From positions 62,001 to 126,000 of the forward strand of contig JADJRE010000005.1 in assembly GCA_016712375.1 (NCBI GenBank): a stretch of DNA of 64,000 nucleotides, written 5' to 3'. Shown in pieces: positions 1-8,706 of the stretch. Source of the stretch: Rhodospirillales bacterium (GTDB lineage: Bacteria > Pseudomonadota > Alphaproteobacteria > Rhodospirillales > Defluviicoccaceae). Every line of letters starts with the position of its first letter. Position 1 is the first letter of the stretch. Below the pieces are notes generated by a model. It had not been told where the DNA came from. It saw only the letters and a list, made by a program, of their open reading frames with translations, and ran no database searches. A program made the translations under genes and the position numbers.

Positions 1-101
1 ATGCAAGGGCGGAACAGGAGCGCCTGGAGCATCGCGTCGCGGCTCTCGAAGAAAAGCTTGTGGCATTGGAACAGCCAGCACCAACATCCGGGGGGATCTA
101 A
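1..101 (+). CDS. C-terminal end of a UbiK/BMFP-type accessory factor (partial)
   Basis: The reading frame starting at base 3 is open from the window edge to a TAA at 99-101 and encodes 32 residues, a strongly charged heptad-like coiled coil (for example EQERLEHRVAALEEKL) ending in a short Pro/Gly-rich tail. This is the composition of the C-terminal coiled coil of the small BMFP/UbiK (YqiC) family, whose members assist ubiquinone biosynthesis. In related alphaproteobacteria this gene commonly sits beside ybjN and proC, as it does here. The 5' end is outside the window and the fragment is short, so the call rests on composition and neighbourhood rather than on a diagnostic motif. Confidence 0.45.
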   Translation, partial: ARAEQERLEHRVAALEEKLVALEQPAPTSGGI

Positions 102-328
102 GGCGGCCTTTCATCATCCGCTCAGTACCTTACCGGAGCGTCCAAACTCGTTTTCGGCGGCTCTGACACGGAGACGCGGCTTGCGCCCATCGAAGCGTTC
201 TGGCACCCTACTTTTGTGGCCTGGCGCAAGCAGGACCCAACATATCGCAAGGAAGTGGGTGGTTGGGGATGCGCGGCGGAAATTATTCCGAACACCAATT
301 CTCACACCCGTGCGAGGAGAGGCCAGTC

Positions 329-830
329 ATGAACGTCATCCGCATGCCGGACATTGAAGAGGCCAGTCCCCTTGATGTGATTGAACAGATCGTCGCTGCC
401 AACGACTGGGTGTTCGATCGCCCCAACGACCAGGAAATGGCCATCCAGATTCCTGGTAAGTGGTGCGATTACAACGTATTTTGCGCTTGGAATGAAGCCG
501 TCTGTGCGATTCATTTCACCGTTGCTTTTGATACCCGAGTGCCGCAAGGCCGCAGGGCACCAGTGCACGAACTACTGGCGCTGATCAACGACAAAATGTG
601 GATGGGCCACTTCGCCATCTGGCAGGAGGAGGGCCTGCTGGCTCATCGTCACGCACGCACGCTGCGCGAGGGCACGAGGACCAGCTTCGAGCAGGTCGAA
701 GACCTGCTACAGGGAACGCCGCTGATCGATTGCGAGCGCTTCTATCCAGCATTTCAGTACGTCGTTTGGGAGGCAATCCGCCAGCGACGCCCTTGCCGCC
801 GCGATGATCGAAACCGTTGGCGAGGCTTGA
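329..830 (+). CDS. YbjN domain-containing protein (frameshifted near the 3' end)
   Basis: The ATG at 329 is preceded by a good GAGGAGAGG ribosome site. The protein matches the alphaproteobacterial YbjN family: a start region rich in 'PLDVIEQIVAAN', then 'GKWCDYNVFCAW', 'KMWMGHFAIWQEEG' and 'CERFYPAFQYVVW'. After residue ~150 the frame diverges, while the expected family C-terminus (DALAAAMIETVGEA) is read in another frame from about 780 and stops at TGA 828-830. So a one-base shift lies between roughly 735 and 780. YbjN proteins have a fold related to type III secretion chaperones; their role in alphaproteobacteria is not settled. The stop lies just 7 bases before proC, suggesting co-transcription. 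Confidence 0.8.
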
Positions 831-837
831 GCCCTCG

Positions 838-1665
838 ATGCCGAGGCCGACGACGAATGCCTCGATTGTGCTTGTCGGCAGTGGCAACATGGGTTCGGCG
901 ATGCTCGATGGTTGGCTGGCCCATGGCGTGCCGGCAGCATCAATATGCGTTGTCGAGCCTGCTGCCGCGAACGCGGCCGCGGCTGAGAGCCGGGGCGTCG
1001 CCGTGATTGACACGCCGGCTTTGCTGGACACGGGATCAGCACCGGATGTTCTCGTCCTCGCGGTTAAACCGCAGGCGATGGACTCGCTGTTGGCGGCGTA
1101 TGCAAAGGTTGCCGCGCATGGCGCTGTGGTTTTATCGATTGCCGCCGGCAAGACTATCGAGAGTTTGACGCAGAAACTGGGTGCCAGCACCGCCGTGGTG
1201 CGCGCCATGCCCAACACGCCCGCTTCAATTCGTTTGGGGATCAGCGTCGCGTGTGCCAACGCACACGCGTCTAAAGTACAGCGGGCGCGATGCGATGAAC
1301 TGCTGGCGTGCGTCGGTAATGTGCTGTGGGTAGAAGACGAACGTCTGCTGGATGCAGTCACTGCCGTTTCCGGCAGCGGTCCGGCCTATGTTTTCTTGCT
1401 CGCCGAGTGTCTCGCTGTGGCCGGCAGAGAGGCGGGCCTGCCAGCGGCGCTGGCTGAACGCCTGGCGCGTGAGACGGTGGTTGGCGCCGGTGCCCTGCTG
1501 GCGCGGTCGTCGTTGCCATTTGAGACGTTGCGCGGCAACGTGACCAGCCCCGGCGGAACCACCGCTGCGGCTCTGTCGATACTGATGGCTGATGATGGCT
1601 TGCAGCCCCTGCTGTCGCGAGCCGTCTCCGCCGCGACTGAACGAGCACGCGAGCTCGCTTGCTAA
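838..1665 (+). CDS. proC: Pyrroline-5-carboxylate reductase
   Basis: This 275-residue protein catalyses the last step of proline synthesis, NAD(P)H-dependent reduction of 1-pyrroline-5-carboxylate. It shows an N-terminal Rossmann fold (IVLVGSGNMGSAMLDGW), the 'RAMPNTPASI' segment, the 'AVSGSGPAYVF' motif and the C-terminal 'VTSPGGTTAAAL' signature, all typical of ProC and at the usual length. I chose the ATG at 838 rather than the TTG at 817, because 838 falls just after the corrected ybjN stop and the Rossmann strand begins about 9 residues later. It ends in TAA at 1663-1665, one base before the stop of the convergent sigma-factor gene. Confidence 0.93.
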   Translation: MPRPTTNASIVLVGSGNMGSAMLDGWLAHGVPAASICVVEPAAANAAAAESRGVAVIDTPALLDTGSAPDVLVLAVKPQAMDSLLAAYAKVAAHGAVVLSIAAGKTIESLTQKLGASTAVVRAMPNTPASIRLGISVACANAHASKVQRARCDELLACVGNVLWVEDERLLDAVTAVSGSGPAYVFLLAECLAVAGREAGLPAALAERLARETVVGAGALLARSSLPFETLRGNVTSPGGTTAAALSILMADDGLQPLLSRAVSAATERARELAC

Positions 1666-1666
1666 G

Positions 1667-2521
1667 TCAACGCGAAAGACTCGTGACCACCGGCCCCAGC
1701 ATCTCCTGAAGTTTTGCCAACGCCCGCGCTTCTAGCTGCCGTGCCCGGTCCTTGGAGACGCCTAATTCTCTTCCGATCGCCTCGAAAGTCTGCTTGGCTT
1801 CGTCAAGATAACGTTTGCGAATAACAAGTTGCTCGCGCGGTGACAATCCGGCGACTGCTGTATGCAGCGCGTCGGCGAGCGCGCGTTGCTCGCCGCTGTC
1901 CACCAGCGTCTGCTCTGCCGTCGCCTGCTCACTCACCAGGCGATCGACAGGCGTAAGACCGGAAGCCGCGGGCTGATCAAGCGAACTGTCTCGTCCGGTC
2001 ATCCGCCCGGCAAGCCGGGCTACTTCGGCAGCGGTCGCGTTGAATTTCCAGCAATCTTGGCGATCCGATCGTCGGTCGGGTCGCTTTGCACATGCGCCAA
2101 TTCCTCACCGATCCGACGCAATTTGAGCGCCAGCATTTTCTGCGCGTTGCTGGTGCCGAGTTGAACCACCGACCAGGAGAGTAGCACGTGCTCCTGGATC
2201 GCCGAGCGTATCCACCACATCGCGTAGGTCGACAGCCGAACGCCACGTTCCGGATCAAAGCGCCGGACTGCCTGGACCAGGCCGAGTGCACCCTGCTGGA
2301 TCAGCTCTCGTTCATCGGTAGGCCCCAGCCCCGATAGCGCTTGGCGATAGCGATGACGAAACGGAGATGGCTCGCAACTAACCGATGCGTCGCCTGCTGA
2401 TCTCCCCGCCTCCGCGCGACGCGCAAGTTCAACCCTCCTCCGCCGGCTCGAGCAGTGGCTGCCTTACAGCTTCATCGATCAGCAGATTACTTGGATGCCG
2501 AATGTCGTGCCGGCGGTTCAA
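1667..2521 (-). pseudogene. RpoH-like sigma-70 family factor, multiply frameshifted
   Basis: Reading the minus strand and switching frame several times recovers a continuous RpoH-like sigma factor. Region 1.2/2 gives 'QPLLEPAEE', 'ELARRAEAGD', 'ATHRLVASHLRFVIAIAKRY' and 'STYAMWWIRSAIQEHVL'; region 4 gives 'LSPREQLVIRKRYLDE' and 'IGRELGVSKDRARQLEARAL'. Frames change near 2437-2443, 2420, 2326 and 2050, so no single ORF covers more than about 110 residues. RpoH directs heat-shock transcription; alphaproteobacteria often carry several paralogues. The start is uncertain; TTG at 2521 is only the furthest plausible one. The density of breaks exceeds that of neighbouring genes, so this may be a decaying paralogue, or simply a badly sequenced stretch. 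Confidence 0.7.
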
Positions 2522-2585
2522 CGTAGTCCTCGCCGCTTTCTGGGAAGATGGTCTCAGCCCGATTGGCCCATGGAAATACCATACA

Positions 2586-2610
2586 TCAGCGCACTCTGCG
2601 CTGATACAAT
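2586..2610. promoter_or_regulatory. Perfect 8-bp inverted repeat and -10-like box upstream of the TetR-like gene
   Basis: TCAGCGCA-CTC-TGCGCTGA is a perfect inverted repeat with a 3-base loop (2586-2604), followed at once by TACAAT (2605-2610), a good -10 candidate. It lies between the divergent sigma-like gene and the TetR-like gene starting at 2642. An operator for the adjacent regulator-like protein is a reasonable guess; I see no convincing -35 element. Confidence 0.35.
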
Positions 2611-2641
2611 CAGAGTTCCACTCAAGGGCGAATGAGGGAAT

Positions 2642-3280
2642 ATGACAGAGCCCGAATCCGTCACCGATCGTTTAACCGAAGCGGCTCTGACGCTGGCCGA
2701 CGAGCGTGGATGGCAGGCATTGGCGATGGTCGATGTCGCAAAGCGGGCAGACGTGCCGTTGCTAGACTGCTACCGGATCTTCCCGGACAAGGCCGCCCTG
2801 CTCTGTCGGCTGCTCGCGGCGACCGACGAGGCAGTCTTGCGTGATGGGGCAGCAGATCCAGAGGAAGCGCCGCGCGATCGGCTTTTTGACGTGGTGATGC
2901 GGCGCTTCGATGCTCTGCAAGCTCGCCGGCCGGGAACGGTCGCCATTCTCCGCGATTTACCCTTCGATCCTGCAAGCGTTGCCCGTCTGCTGCCGCGCTT
3001 AGCCCGGTCTCTCGTCTGGGTGCTGGAGAGCGCCGGTGTGTCGACAATCGGCCTGCCGGGAGCGTTGCGCGTCAAAGGGCTTGGCGTGGTCTATCTGTAT
3101 GCGCTGCGCGCATGGATTGATGACGATACCCCCGATATGGCGCGGACGATGGCCGCGCTGGACCGGGCACTACGCAATGCCGAGCGGTTGGCTCGCCGAC
3201 TTCCGTCCGGGCGTCAGCACGCTGAGGACGATTCTTGGCATCGCGCGGACATTGAATCGCCTGCGCCACCCTCGCCTTAG
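2642..3280 (+). CDS. TetR-like (possibly COQ9-related) protein
   Basis: This 212-residue protein starts at an ATG at 2642. Residues ~10-55 look like a TetR helix-turn-helix domain: 'RLTEAALTLADERGWQAL', then 'MVDVAKRADVPLLDCYRIFPDKAAL'. The C-terminal part contains 'LFDVVMRRFDALQARRPG' and 'ILRDLPFDP', a pattern shared by small TetR/COQ9-like proteins of Rhodospirillales. It may be a transcriptional regulator or a lipid-binding COQ9 relative that kept the TetR fold; the sequence alone does not decide. An inverted repeat lies 40-55 bases upstream. Next on the same strand, about 270 bases on, is the phasin gene. Confidence 0.6.
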   Translation: MTEPESVTDRLTEAALTLADERGWQALAMVDVAKRADVPLLDCYRIFPDKAALLCRLLAATDEAVLRDGAADPEEAPRDRLFDVVMRRFDALQARRPGTVAILRDLPFDPASVARLLPRLARSLVWVLESAGVSTIGLPGALRVKGLGVVYLYALRAWIDDDTPDMARTMAALDRALRNAERLARRLPSGRQHAEDDSWHRADIESPAPPSP

Positions 3281-3437
3281 CGATCGCCCCGCTTGGCCTG
3301 CAGCCCACGCCCCTCAACAGCTAATGCAACCTTTACGGGATTGCTGCACCCGTCGTGCTGTGTCAATCTCGATCTAAAGAAGAAATATCTAGCAGGGGCA
3401 TGTAGTTAAGCGAAGATCATCGGAGTCACGTTGACAA

Positions 3438-3458
3438 TTTTTGTGCACTGCACAAAAA
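3438..3458. promoter_or_regulatory. Perfect 10-bp palindrome upstream of the phasin gene (PhaR-like operator candidate)
   Basis: Two 10-base arms, TTTTTGTGCA at 3438-3447 and TGCACAAAAA at 3449-3458, are perfectly complementary around one central C. The TGC/GCA core resembles the TGC-rich sites bound by PhaR repressors upstream of phasin genes in other alphaproteobacteria (known for the family; assignment here is inference). A TTGACA lies at 3431-3436, and the better promoter (next entry) begins 3 bases downstream of the palindrome. Confidence 0.55.
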
Positions 3459-3461
3459 ACG

Positions 3462-3490
3462 TTGACGGGTGGGTTAAGCTCGGAGATACT
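3462..3490 (+). promoter_or_regulatory. Sigma-70-type promoter candidate for the phasin gene
   Basis: TTGACG (3462-3467) and GATACT (3485-3490) are separated by 17 bases. This would place transcription start near 3497, giving a leader of about 50 bases before the phasin ATG at 3550. The adjacent palindrome would overlap RNA polymerase contacts upstream of -35. Confidence 0.45.
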
Positions 3491-3549
3491 TACATCCGTC
3501 AATAGATGCACATGCCCCGTCACCATTGCGGCGGGGGAAGGAGTTCAAG

Positions 3550-4029
3550 ATGGCAGGTCCCGAAGCGTTTTTCGACGTCAGCAAGCTGATGAAGGAGTTC
3601 GACCCCACAAAGATGGTCGGCGAGCTGTCCAATATGCTGAAGCAATACAAACTCCCCGGTGTCGACGTGGATTCCATCGTCGCCAGCCAGAAGAAGAATC
3701 TGGAGGCTCTGACGAGCGCCAACCGAGTGGCGATCGAAGGAATGCAGGCCGTGGTGAAGCGCCAGGCCGAGATCCTGCAACAGACAATGAACGAGGCGTC
3801 AAAGGCCGTCGATGCGTTGTCGAAGGCGGGCTCGCCGCCGGACGTCGCTGCGAAACAGGCTGAGTTGACCAAAGATGCCTTCGAGCGCGCGCTTGCTAAC
3901 ATGCGCGAACTCGCGGAGATGGTCAGCAAGTCGAACCAGGAAGCGACCAGCACCATCAACTCCCGCATCTCCGCCAGCCTGGACGAGATGAAGGAAGTGG
4001 CGCTGAAGCTGAAGCAGCCGGCCGCCTGA
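3550..4029 (+). CDS. Phasin family protein (polyhydroxyalkanoate granule-associated)
   Basis: Starting at the ATG at 3550, behind a strong GGAAGGAG site, this 159-residue protein has the phasin pattern: an N-terminal 'FDVSKLMKEFDPTKMVGEL', then long amphipathic helices ('VASQKKNLEALTSANRVA', 'GMQAVVKRQAEILQQTM', 'MRELAEMVSKSNQEA') and no cysteines. Phasins coat cytoplasmic PHA granules and control their size and number. The in-frame codon at 3526 is upstream of the ribosome site and was not used. A palindrome and promoter precede the gene and a rho-independent terminator follows it, so it is probably a single-gene unit regulated with PHA metabolism. No PHA synthase is in the window. Confidence 0.85.
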   Translation: MAGPEAFFDVSKLMKEFDPTKMVGELSNMLKQYKLPGVDVDSIVASQKKNLEALTSANRVAIEGMQAVVKRQAEILQQTMNEASKAVDALSKAGSPPDVAAKQAELTKDAFERALANMRELAEMVSKSNQEATSTINSRISASLDEMKEVALKLKQPAA

Positions 4030-4060
4030 AGCCGAGCTTCGCCTGAGCAATTTTGGAACA

Positions 4061-4093
4061 CGGCCGTCCGTTTCGGGCGGCCCTTGTTTTCTT
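4061..4093 (+). terminator. Rho-independent terminator after the phasin gene
   Basis: GGCCGTCCG (4062-4070), loop TTT and CGGGCGGCC (4074-4082) form a 9-bp stem with one G-T wobble, followed by a T-rich tract (CTTGTTTTCTT). It lies about 32 bases after the phasin stop and just before the csaA start. Confidence 0.75.
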
Positions 4094-4102
4094 GGTGCAT
4101 CA

Positions 4103-4444
4103 ATGAGCGAGACGATCGACTGGTCGGACTTCCAGCGGATCGATATTCGTGTCGGAACCATCCTACGTGCCGAATCCAAGCGCCTCGGCGCACAAGCCGG
4201 CGATTACCTTGTGGATCGATTTCGGCCCCGAGGTCGGCGAGAAAAAGAGCTCGGCGAGGCTTACCCACTACTACACCTCTGAAAGCCTGATCGGCCGGCA
4301 AGTCGCCGCCGTCGTCAACTTTCCACCGCGACAGATCGGCAAGGTGCGATCGGAGGTGCTGGTCTTGGGATTTCCCGATGCGGGCGGCGAGGTCGTGTTG
4401 ATCATGCCCGACCGAAAATTCCGGACGGTGGGCGTCTATTCTAA
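4103..4444 (+). CDS. csaA: CsaA-type tRNA-binding domain protein (two frameshifts)
   Basis: From the ATG at 4103 the protein begins 'MSETIDWSDFQRIDIRVGTI', the canonical start of the single-domain CsaA/EMAP-like tRNA-binding family. The frame then changes near 4165-4185 and continues with 'HKPAITLWIDFGPEVGEKKS', 'GRQVAAVVNFPPRQIGKV' and 'SEVLVLGFPDAGGEVVLI'. The family C-terminus (KIPDGGRLF) is recovered in another frame if a run of four A (near 4415) was originally five, giving a TAA at 4442-4444. Expected length is about 113 residues. CsaA is described as an OB-fold protein with export-related chaperone activity in Bacillus; its cellular role elsewhere is less certain. The frameshifts look like homopolymer errors. 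Confidence 0.82.
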
Positions 4445-4471
4445 GCCAGCGCAATTGAGATGCTCTGAAGC

Positions 4472-5218
4472 TTAATACAGGTGCTGACCGCCGGTCACCC
4501 AAAGCTCACTGCCAGTAATATAGCCGGAGTCCGGTGAACACAGGAAAAAGATGGCGCTGGCGACATCCTGTGGCGAGCCCATGCGCTCCAGGGGGATCCG
4601 CGGAATCATGACTTCGTACTCCGGCTGAATCATTGCCGTTTCAATCTCTCCCGGAGCAACTGCATTAACCCGTATGTCAAGCGCTGCACATTCATGCGCC
4701 AACTCGCGGGTCAGCGCCGATAATGCCGCCTTTGAGATGGCGTAAGCCGATCCGGCAAAGGGATGAACGGCATGACCGGCGATCGAGGTAACATTGACAA
4801 CGGCGCCGCGACCCCGGTGAAGCGCCGCTGCGAAACCGCGGACCAGCCGCAACGGGGCAAAAAAGTTAATCTCTAGAACATCGTGCCAAGCATCGAGATC
4901 GCCGTTCAGGCACCCTAGCCGCTCCTTGTATGGAGTCTTGGGCGACATGCCTGCATTGTTGATTAGAGCGTGAAGCGGTCGCCCCTCCAGGATCACATTC
5001 GCCTGCTCGACAAAGTGCGCGACGCTGTCGGCATCACCCAGGTCGGTCGGGATATGGCACGTCCAGTTGGGGTCGCGCCGGCACTCAGGAGGGACATCGT
5101 CGCGGGAGCAGGTCAGGATGCGCCACCCGCGTTCAAGAAAAACCTTCGCTGTGGCGTGCCCGATGCCGCGGCTCGCGCCGGTCACGACGACCGTCCGCCG
5201 ATCATCTACGCCGATCAT
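4472..5218 (-). CDS. SDR family oxidoreductase (classical short-chain dehydrogenase/reductase)
   Basis: A full-length 248-residue classical SDR. The cofactor motif TGASRGIG is at residues ~14-21, NNAG at ~87-90, and the catalytic set S ('VTSIAGHAV') with YxxxK ('YAISK') is intact. The C-terminal 'GYITGSELWVTGG' is the usual SDR ending. It should be a cytoplasmic NAD(P)H-dependent oxidoreductase. The loop replacing the acidic residue after beta-2 reads 'TCSRDD', which leans towards NADP(H), but the substrate cannot be predicted. The gene stands alone, converging on csaA. Confidence 0.9.
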   Translation of the reverse strand: MIGVDDRRTVVVTGASRGIGHATAKVFLERGWRILTCSRDDVPPECRRDPNWTCHIPTDLGDADSVAHFVEQANVILEGRPLHALINNAGMSPKTPYKERLGCLNGDLDAWHDVLEINFFAPLRLVRGFAAALHRGRGAVVNVTSIAGHAVHPFAGSAYAISKAALSALTRELAHECAALDIRVNAVAPGEIETAMIQPEYEVMIPRIPLERMGSPQDVASAIFFLCSPDSGYITGSELWVTGGQHLY

Positions 5219-5271
5219 GCCGTGTTCCAGACAGACGCCATCTTGCCATGGTCGACGATCACTGCGTCACC

Positions 5272-6132
5272 TCAGTGCATAAGCAATAGGGGCAGGGTTG
5301 CCTTTTCCAGCATGTAGCGCGTCACTCCGCCGAGAATCATCTCGCGCAACCGGCTATGCGAATAACCGCCCATCACCAGCAGGTCGGCGTCGGTAGCGGC
5401 GGCAACCAAGGCCTCGGCGACTCCTGGATGCGGCGGTACCGCCCTCAGTCCGGCAGCGATCCCGTGCCACGCTAGATAAGCCGTTACCTCCGCTGATCCC
5501 GCTTCATCATCGCCGTCCTCCTCGCAGGTCACAACCGTGACTTGCTCGGCGCGGTCAAGGAAGGGCAACGCCACTGCGAGGGCGCGCGCCGCTTGTGCGC
5601 TACCGTCCCAGGCAACAACGATGCGGTCCATCCGAATCGGCATTGCTTGAGCTCCGGGCACAAGCAAGGGTCGTCCTGTTTCAAACAGCGCCGTGTTGAA
5701 CGCACCTGGACTGCCGGCCCCTGTCGCCGGACGCGATAGAACAATCAGATCAGCAAGCCGACCGGCGCGAACGACCAGGTCATCCTCCTGCCCAGGAATC
5801 TCCAGCCAGCCGGCTGTCGCGCCTCCCCCTGGCGGCCTGCTGCTCGGATCATCGGCGATCGGTAGCAACGCAGCTGCTCGCGCCGCCTCGAATGTTTGGC
5901 GGGCAACAGCGGCCCGGGCAGCACTCTCGCGTTCAGTAAGCTCAACCAGTTCCTGGACGAGCGCCGCCGACATCCCTTCGCCTACGAACGGCAAGGAGTC
6001 TGCCGGCTGAATGCGGACGTGCATTGCTTGAACGTGAGCTTCGAAAACGCGCGCTGTCGAAAAAGCCGCTGTCAGGGCCATACGATCTCGTTCTGAGCCA
6101 TCGAGCGGCACCAGTATTTTACGAATGCTCAT
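5272..6132 (-). CDS. Tandem universal stress protein (two UspA domains)
   Basis: This 286-residue protein contains two UspA domains. The first begins 'IRKILVPLDGSERDRMALT'. The second begins 'MDRIVVAWDGSAQAARALAV' (residue ~167) and ends with the ATP-binding-type motif 'DLLVMGGYSHSRLREMILGG' and 'LPLLLMH', close to GxxG-(S/T). The C-terminal domain therefore probably binds ATP, while the first lacks that loop. Such tandem Usps respond to starvation, redox or energy stress in the cytoplasm. It lies 58 bases downstream of the phosphotransferase/kinase gene on the same strand and may belong to that operon. A second, single-domain Usp is at 20770. Confidence 0.9.
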   Translation of the reverse strand: MSIRKILVPLDGSERDRMALTAAFSTARVFEAHVQAMHVRIQPADSLPFVGEGMSAALVQELVELTERESAARAAVARQTFEAARAAALLPIADDPSSRPPGGGATAGWLEIPGQEDDLVVRAGRLADLIVLSRPATGAGSPGAFNTALFETGRPLLVPGAQAMPIRMDRIVVAWDGSAQAARALAVALPFLDRAEQVTVVTCEEDGDDEAGSAEVTAYLAWHGIAAGLRAVPPHPGVAEALVAAATDADLLVMGGYSHSRLREMILGGVTRYMLEKATLPLLLMH

Positions 6133-6190
6133 GGCCGCGCTCCTACTTCGGCGGACTGATCATGATCGCGCGACGGTTGGAATGAAAGAC

Positions 6191-7745
6191 CTACGAGTGT
6201 GGGGAAGTCTTGATACCGAGTAGATCGCCGGCTGAAGCGAGCGTGCTTCCGGCTGGTCCACAGGAATCCAGCTTTGGCCCGTCGATGGTGCCGAGATCAA
6301 ACGCAAGTTGCAGACGCACGACCTCCGGCGTTGCGTCAGAAACACTGTGGACACGGCGGCTGACCCGCTCCTCGAGCAGGGGCGGGGCTGAATGCAGCCA
6401 GATTCCTCGGAAGGGCGCTCCCGCATCTGTGGCCACCGCAGCGATGGCGAGGCGCTCTTCGGGGCGAGCAAAGACGGCATCGGCGATGACTGTCCGGCCG
6501 GCGCCGAGTGCCGAACGCACCTCCGTATAAAGCGCCTCATAGGTGCGCCGGCTTGCCGCTTCGCTGTAATCGCATGGAGCCAGCCGGGTTTCCGGTGTGA
6601 CACCGGCGAGCCGCTTGCGGATAGAATCGGTTCGAACGACTCGCGCGCCGGGTGGCGGCGTAAAGTATGGTGCCAATTCCCGCGCCAGCCGGGACTTGCC
6701 GGAACCTGACAGCCCACCGATCGCGATCAGTCAGTGCCTCGCATCGTAGGTATCGCAATGCCAGGTCGAGGTATCGCGAAGCTCCGCGCTGAAGCTCGAT
6801 GGCGGCCTCATTAGACGAGTGCGCTGCCGCCGCCGCAGCGTCAATGTGGCTGCGGATCGCAGCGCGCATCGAGAGGAACAACGGCAGCGTCGCCAGTCCA
6901 TGGCAATCCCCGGTGACATCAAGATAGCGGTTTAGGAGAACACTCCCAAGCCTGCCGAGGCGGCGAAATTCGAGGTCCATCACAAGAAACGCCATATCGT
7001 AAAGAACATCGATTTCGGCGAAGCTGGGGTCAAACTCGATCGCGTCAAAGAGAACGGCCCTTCCCTCGCATGCAACAATGTTGCGGAGGTGCAGATCGCC
7101 GTGGCAGTGGCGCACGAAGCCTTCGGACCGCCGGCGATCGAGCAGCGCCGCCACCGCCGTTAGCGCCTGACGCGACGCAGGAGCGAGCTGGTCCACCCTG
7201 GATGGATCGAGAACTGCCGCATCGATCCCGGCGAAGCTGCGCACGTTGCCATCGAGGATGTCTGCCACCGCGGCAGCACCTCCCGCCCCCGGCCGACGTT
7301 CAGCCTCTGCATGAAACCGGGCAATCGTGTCGGCAAGGCTTTCCATGGCAAAGCGGTCGAGACGCCCCGAATCTGCCAGCCGATCGAAGAGCGCATCTTC
7401 GGCGAAGCGCTGCATTTCAATCAGCCAGTCGACCGGATCTCCTTCGCCGTCAAGAGCAAGACCCCCGTCAGCTAAACGTACCACTGGCAAGATGCGCCGA
7501 TAGACGTCTGGCGCGGTCCGCTGATTAATCGCCAATTCCCCCTCGCAGAAATGCCGGCGCCGGTCAGCAGTGCTGTAGTCGAGATAGGGATAGCGAACGG
7601 CCCGCTTGAGCTTGAACGCGTGATCACCAACCAAGAAGACTACTGAAGCGTGTGTTTCGCGCCGCTCCACTGTGGCATTCACGCTCCCCCACGTTTCGCC
7701 ACGAGAGAGGAACGCGATTACGTCACGTTGATCCTCGACGATCAC
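6191..7745 (-). CDS. Bifunctional aminoglycoside-phosphotransferase-like / P-loop kinase (frameshifted)
   Basis: Two domains in one gene of about 517 codons. The N-terminal ~350 residues are an APH/choline-kinase-like domain ('VVFLVGDHAFKLKRAV', Brenner motif 'HCHGDLHLRNIV', then 'FDAIEFDPSFAEIDVLYDMA'). The C-terminal part is an adenylate-kinase-like P-loop domain with 'GGLSGSGKSRLARELA', read in another frame from about 6730. The domain pair is a known architecture ('AAA family ATPase/APH') of unknown substrate. The GTG at 7745 starts it, 19 bases after fieF on the same strand. The single frameshift falls exactly between the two conserved domains, just before the P-loop, and is likely a sequence error. 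The function is a kinase by family only; it is not evidence of antibiotic resistance. Confidence 0.8.
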
Positions 7746-7764
7746 GCGCTCATCCTCGCTGGCC

Positions 7765-8706
7765 TTACTCGAACGCTGGCCGGCGCTCGGCGATGCCGAA
7801 CGGGTCCTCGTGGATCAACACCTCAGCATTGGGAAACTCCCGTTCGATTTGGGCCATCACCGAATCGGCAATGGTATGAGCGTCGATGAGACTTAGATCG
7901 CCGTTCATTTCCAGATGGAATTGGATAAAGGTTTGCGTGCCGGAAGAGCGCGTTCGAAGATCATGGATGCTGATTACCGCTGGATGGGCGACCGCAATTG
8001 TTCGTATTCGTTCGCGATCCGCTTCAGGTAGCTCTCGGTCCATCAGCAGGTTAAAGCTGCCGTGAAAGATCCCCCAAGCGCTCCATAGAATGAAGATTGC
8101 AACAGATACCGCGAACACTGGATCGGCGAGATGCCAGCCGAGATGGCTGGAGGCGACAAGAGCGATGATGACGCCGAGGTTCACCAACAGGTCCGACTTA
8201 TAGTGCAACGCATCGGCGCCGATCGCGATTGAGCCGGTTTCGCGGATCACCCACCGCTGGTAAAACACCAAAGCTAAGGTGACGACAATCGATAGGATCA
8301 TGACGCCGATGCCAATGCTCTCGTTGGCCACCGGAACTGGGTGCACTAGGCGTTCAAGCGCTTGTACCAGAACGAAAATCGCCGATCCGGCAACGAACGC
8401 CGCCTGCCCAAGGCCGGCGAGCGGCTCTGCTTTGCCGTGACCAAAGCGATGTTCTCGATCGGCCGGCGCGCCGGCGTGCCGGATGGCGATCAAGTTGATC
8501 AGCGACGCGGCAAAATCGAGCAGTGAGTCGACCAGCGTCGATAACAGGCTGACAGAACTGGTGGCGAAGAAGGCACCCGCCTTAGCGGCGATCAGACGTA
8601 TAGCGACACTGACCGAAGCGGTTGCCGCCCAGGTCTTCAGCCGATGCGACCGCGCCGCGTTGTGCACGGGCGATGTCGCGGCACCGGTGAAGCCGGCGTC
8701 GTTCAT
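7765..8706 (-). CDS. fieF: Cation diffusion facilitator (FieF/YiiP-like metal/H+ antiporter)
   Basis: A 313-residue inner-membrane exporter of divalent metal. Six predicted helices are followed by a cytoplasmic C-terminal domain ('RTIAVAHPAVISIHDLRTR', 'FIQFHLEMNGDLSLIDAHTI'). The transport site is complete: D-x3-D in 'STLVDSLLDFAA' and H-x3-D in 'ADALHYKSDLLVNLG', the DD-HD set of YiiP-like zinc/iron(/Mn) exporters. The start at 8706 (ATG) overlaps the pdxH stop as ATGA, implying translational coupling; the longer ORF start at 8730 is inside pdxH. The metal specificity cannot be fixed from sequence, but an Mn importer and an Mn enzyme lie 2-4 kb away. Confidence 0.9.
   Translation of the reverse strand: MNDAGFTGAATSPVHNAARSHRLKTWAATASVSVAIRLIAAKAGAFFATSSVSLLSTLVDSLLDFAASLINLIAIRHAGAPADREHRFGHGKAEPLAGLGQAAFVAGSAIFVLVQALERLVHPVPVANESIGIGVMILSIVVTLALVFYQRWVIRETGSIAIGADALHYKSDLLVNLGVIIALVASSHLGWHLADPVFAVSVAIFILWSAWGIFHGSFNLLMDRELPEADRERIRTIAVAHPAVISIHDLRTRSSGTQTFIQFHLEMNGDLSLIDAHTIADSVMAQIEREFPNAEVLIHEDPFGIAERRPAFE

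Noticed and set aside
6191..7745. Aminoglycoside resistance gene
   Set aside because: The APH-like domain is fused to a P-loop kinase in a known uncharacterised family; there is no specific similarity pattern to resistance enzymes.
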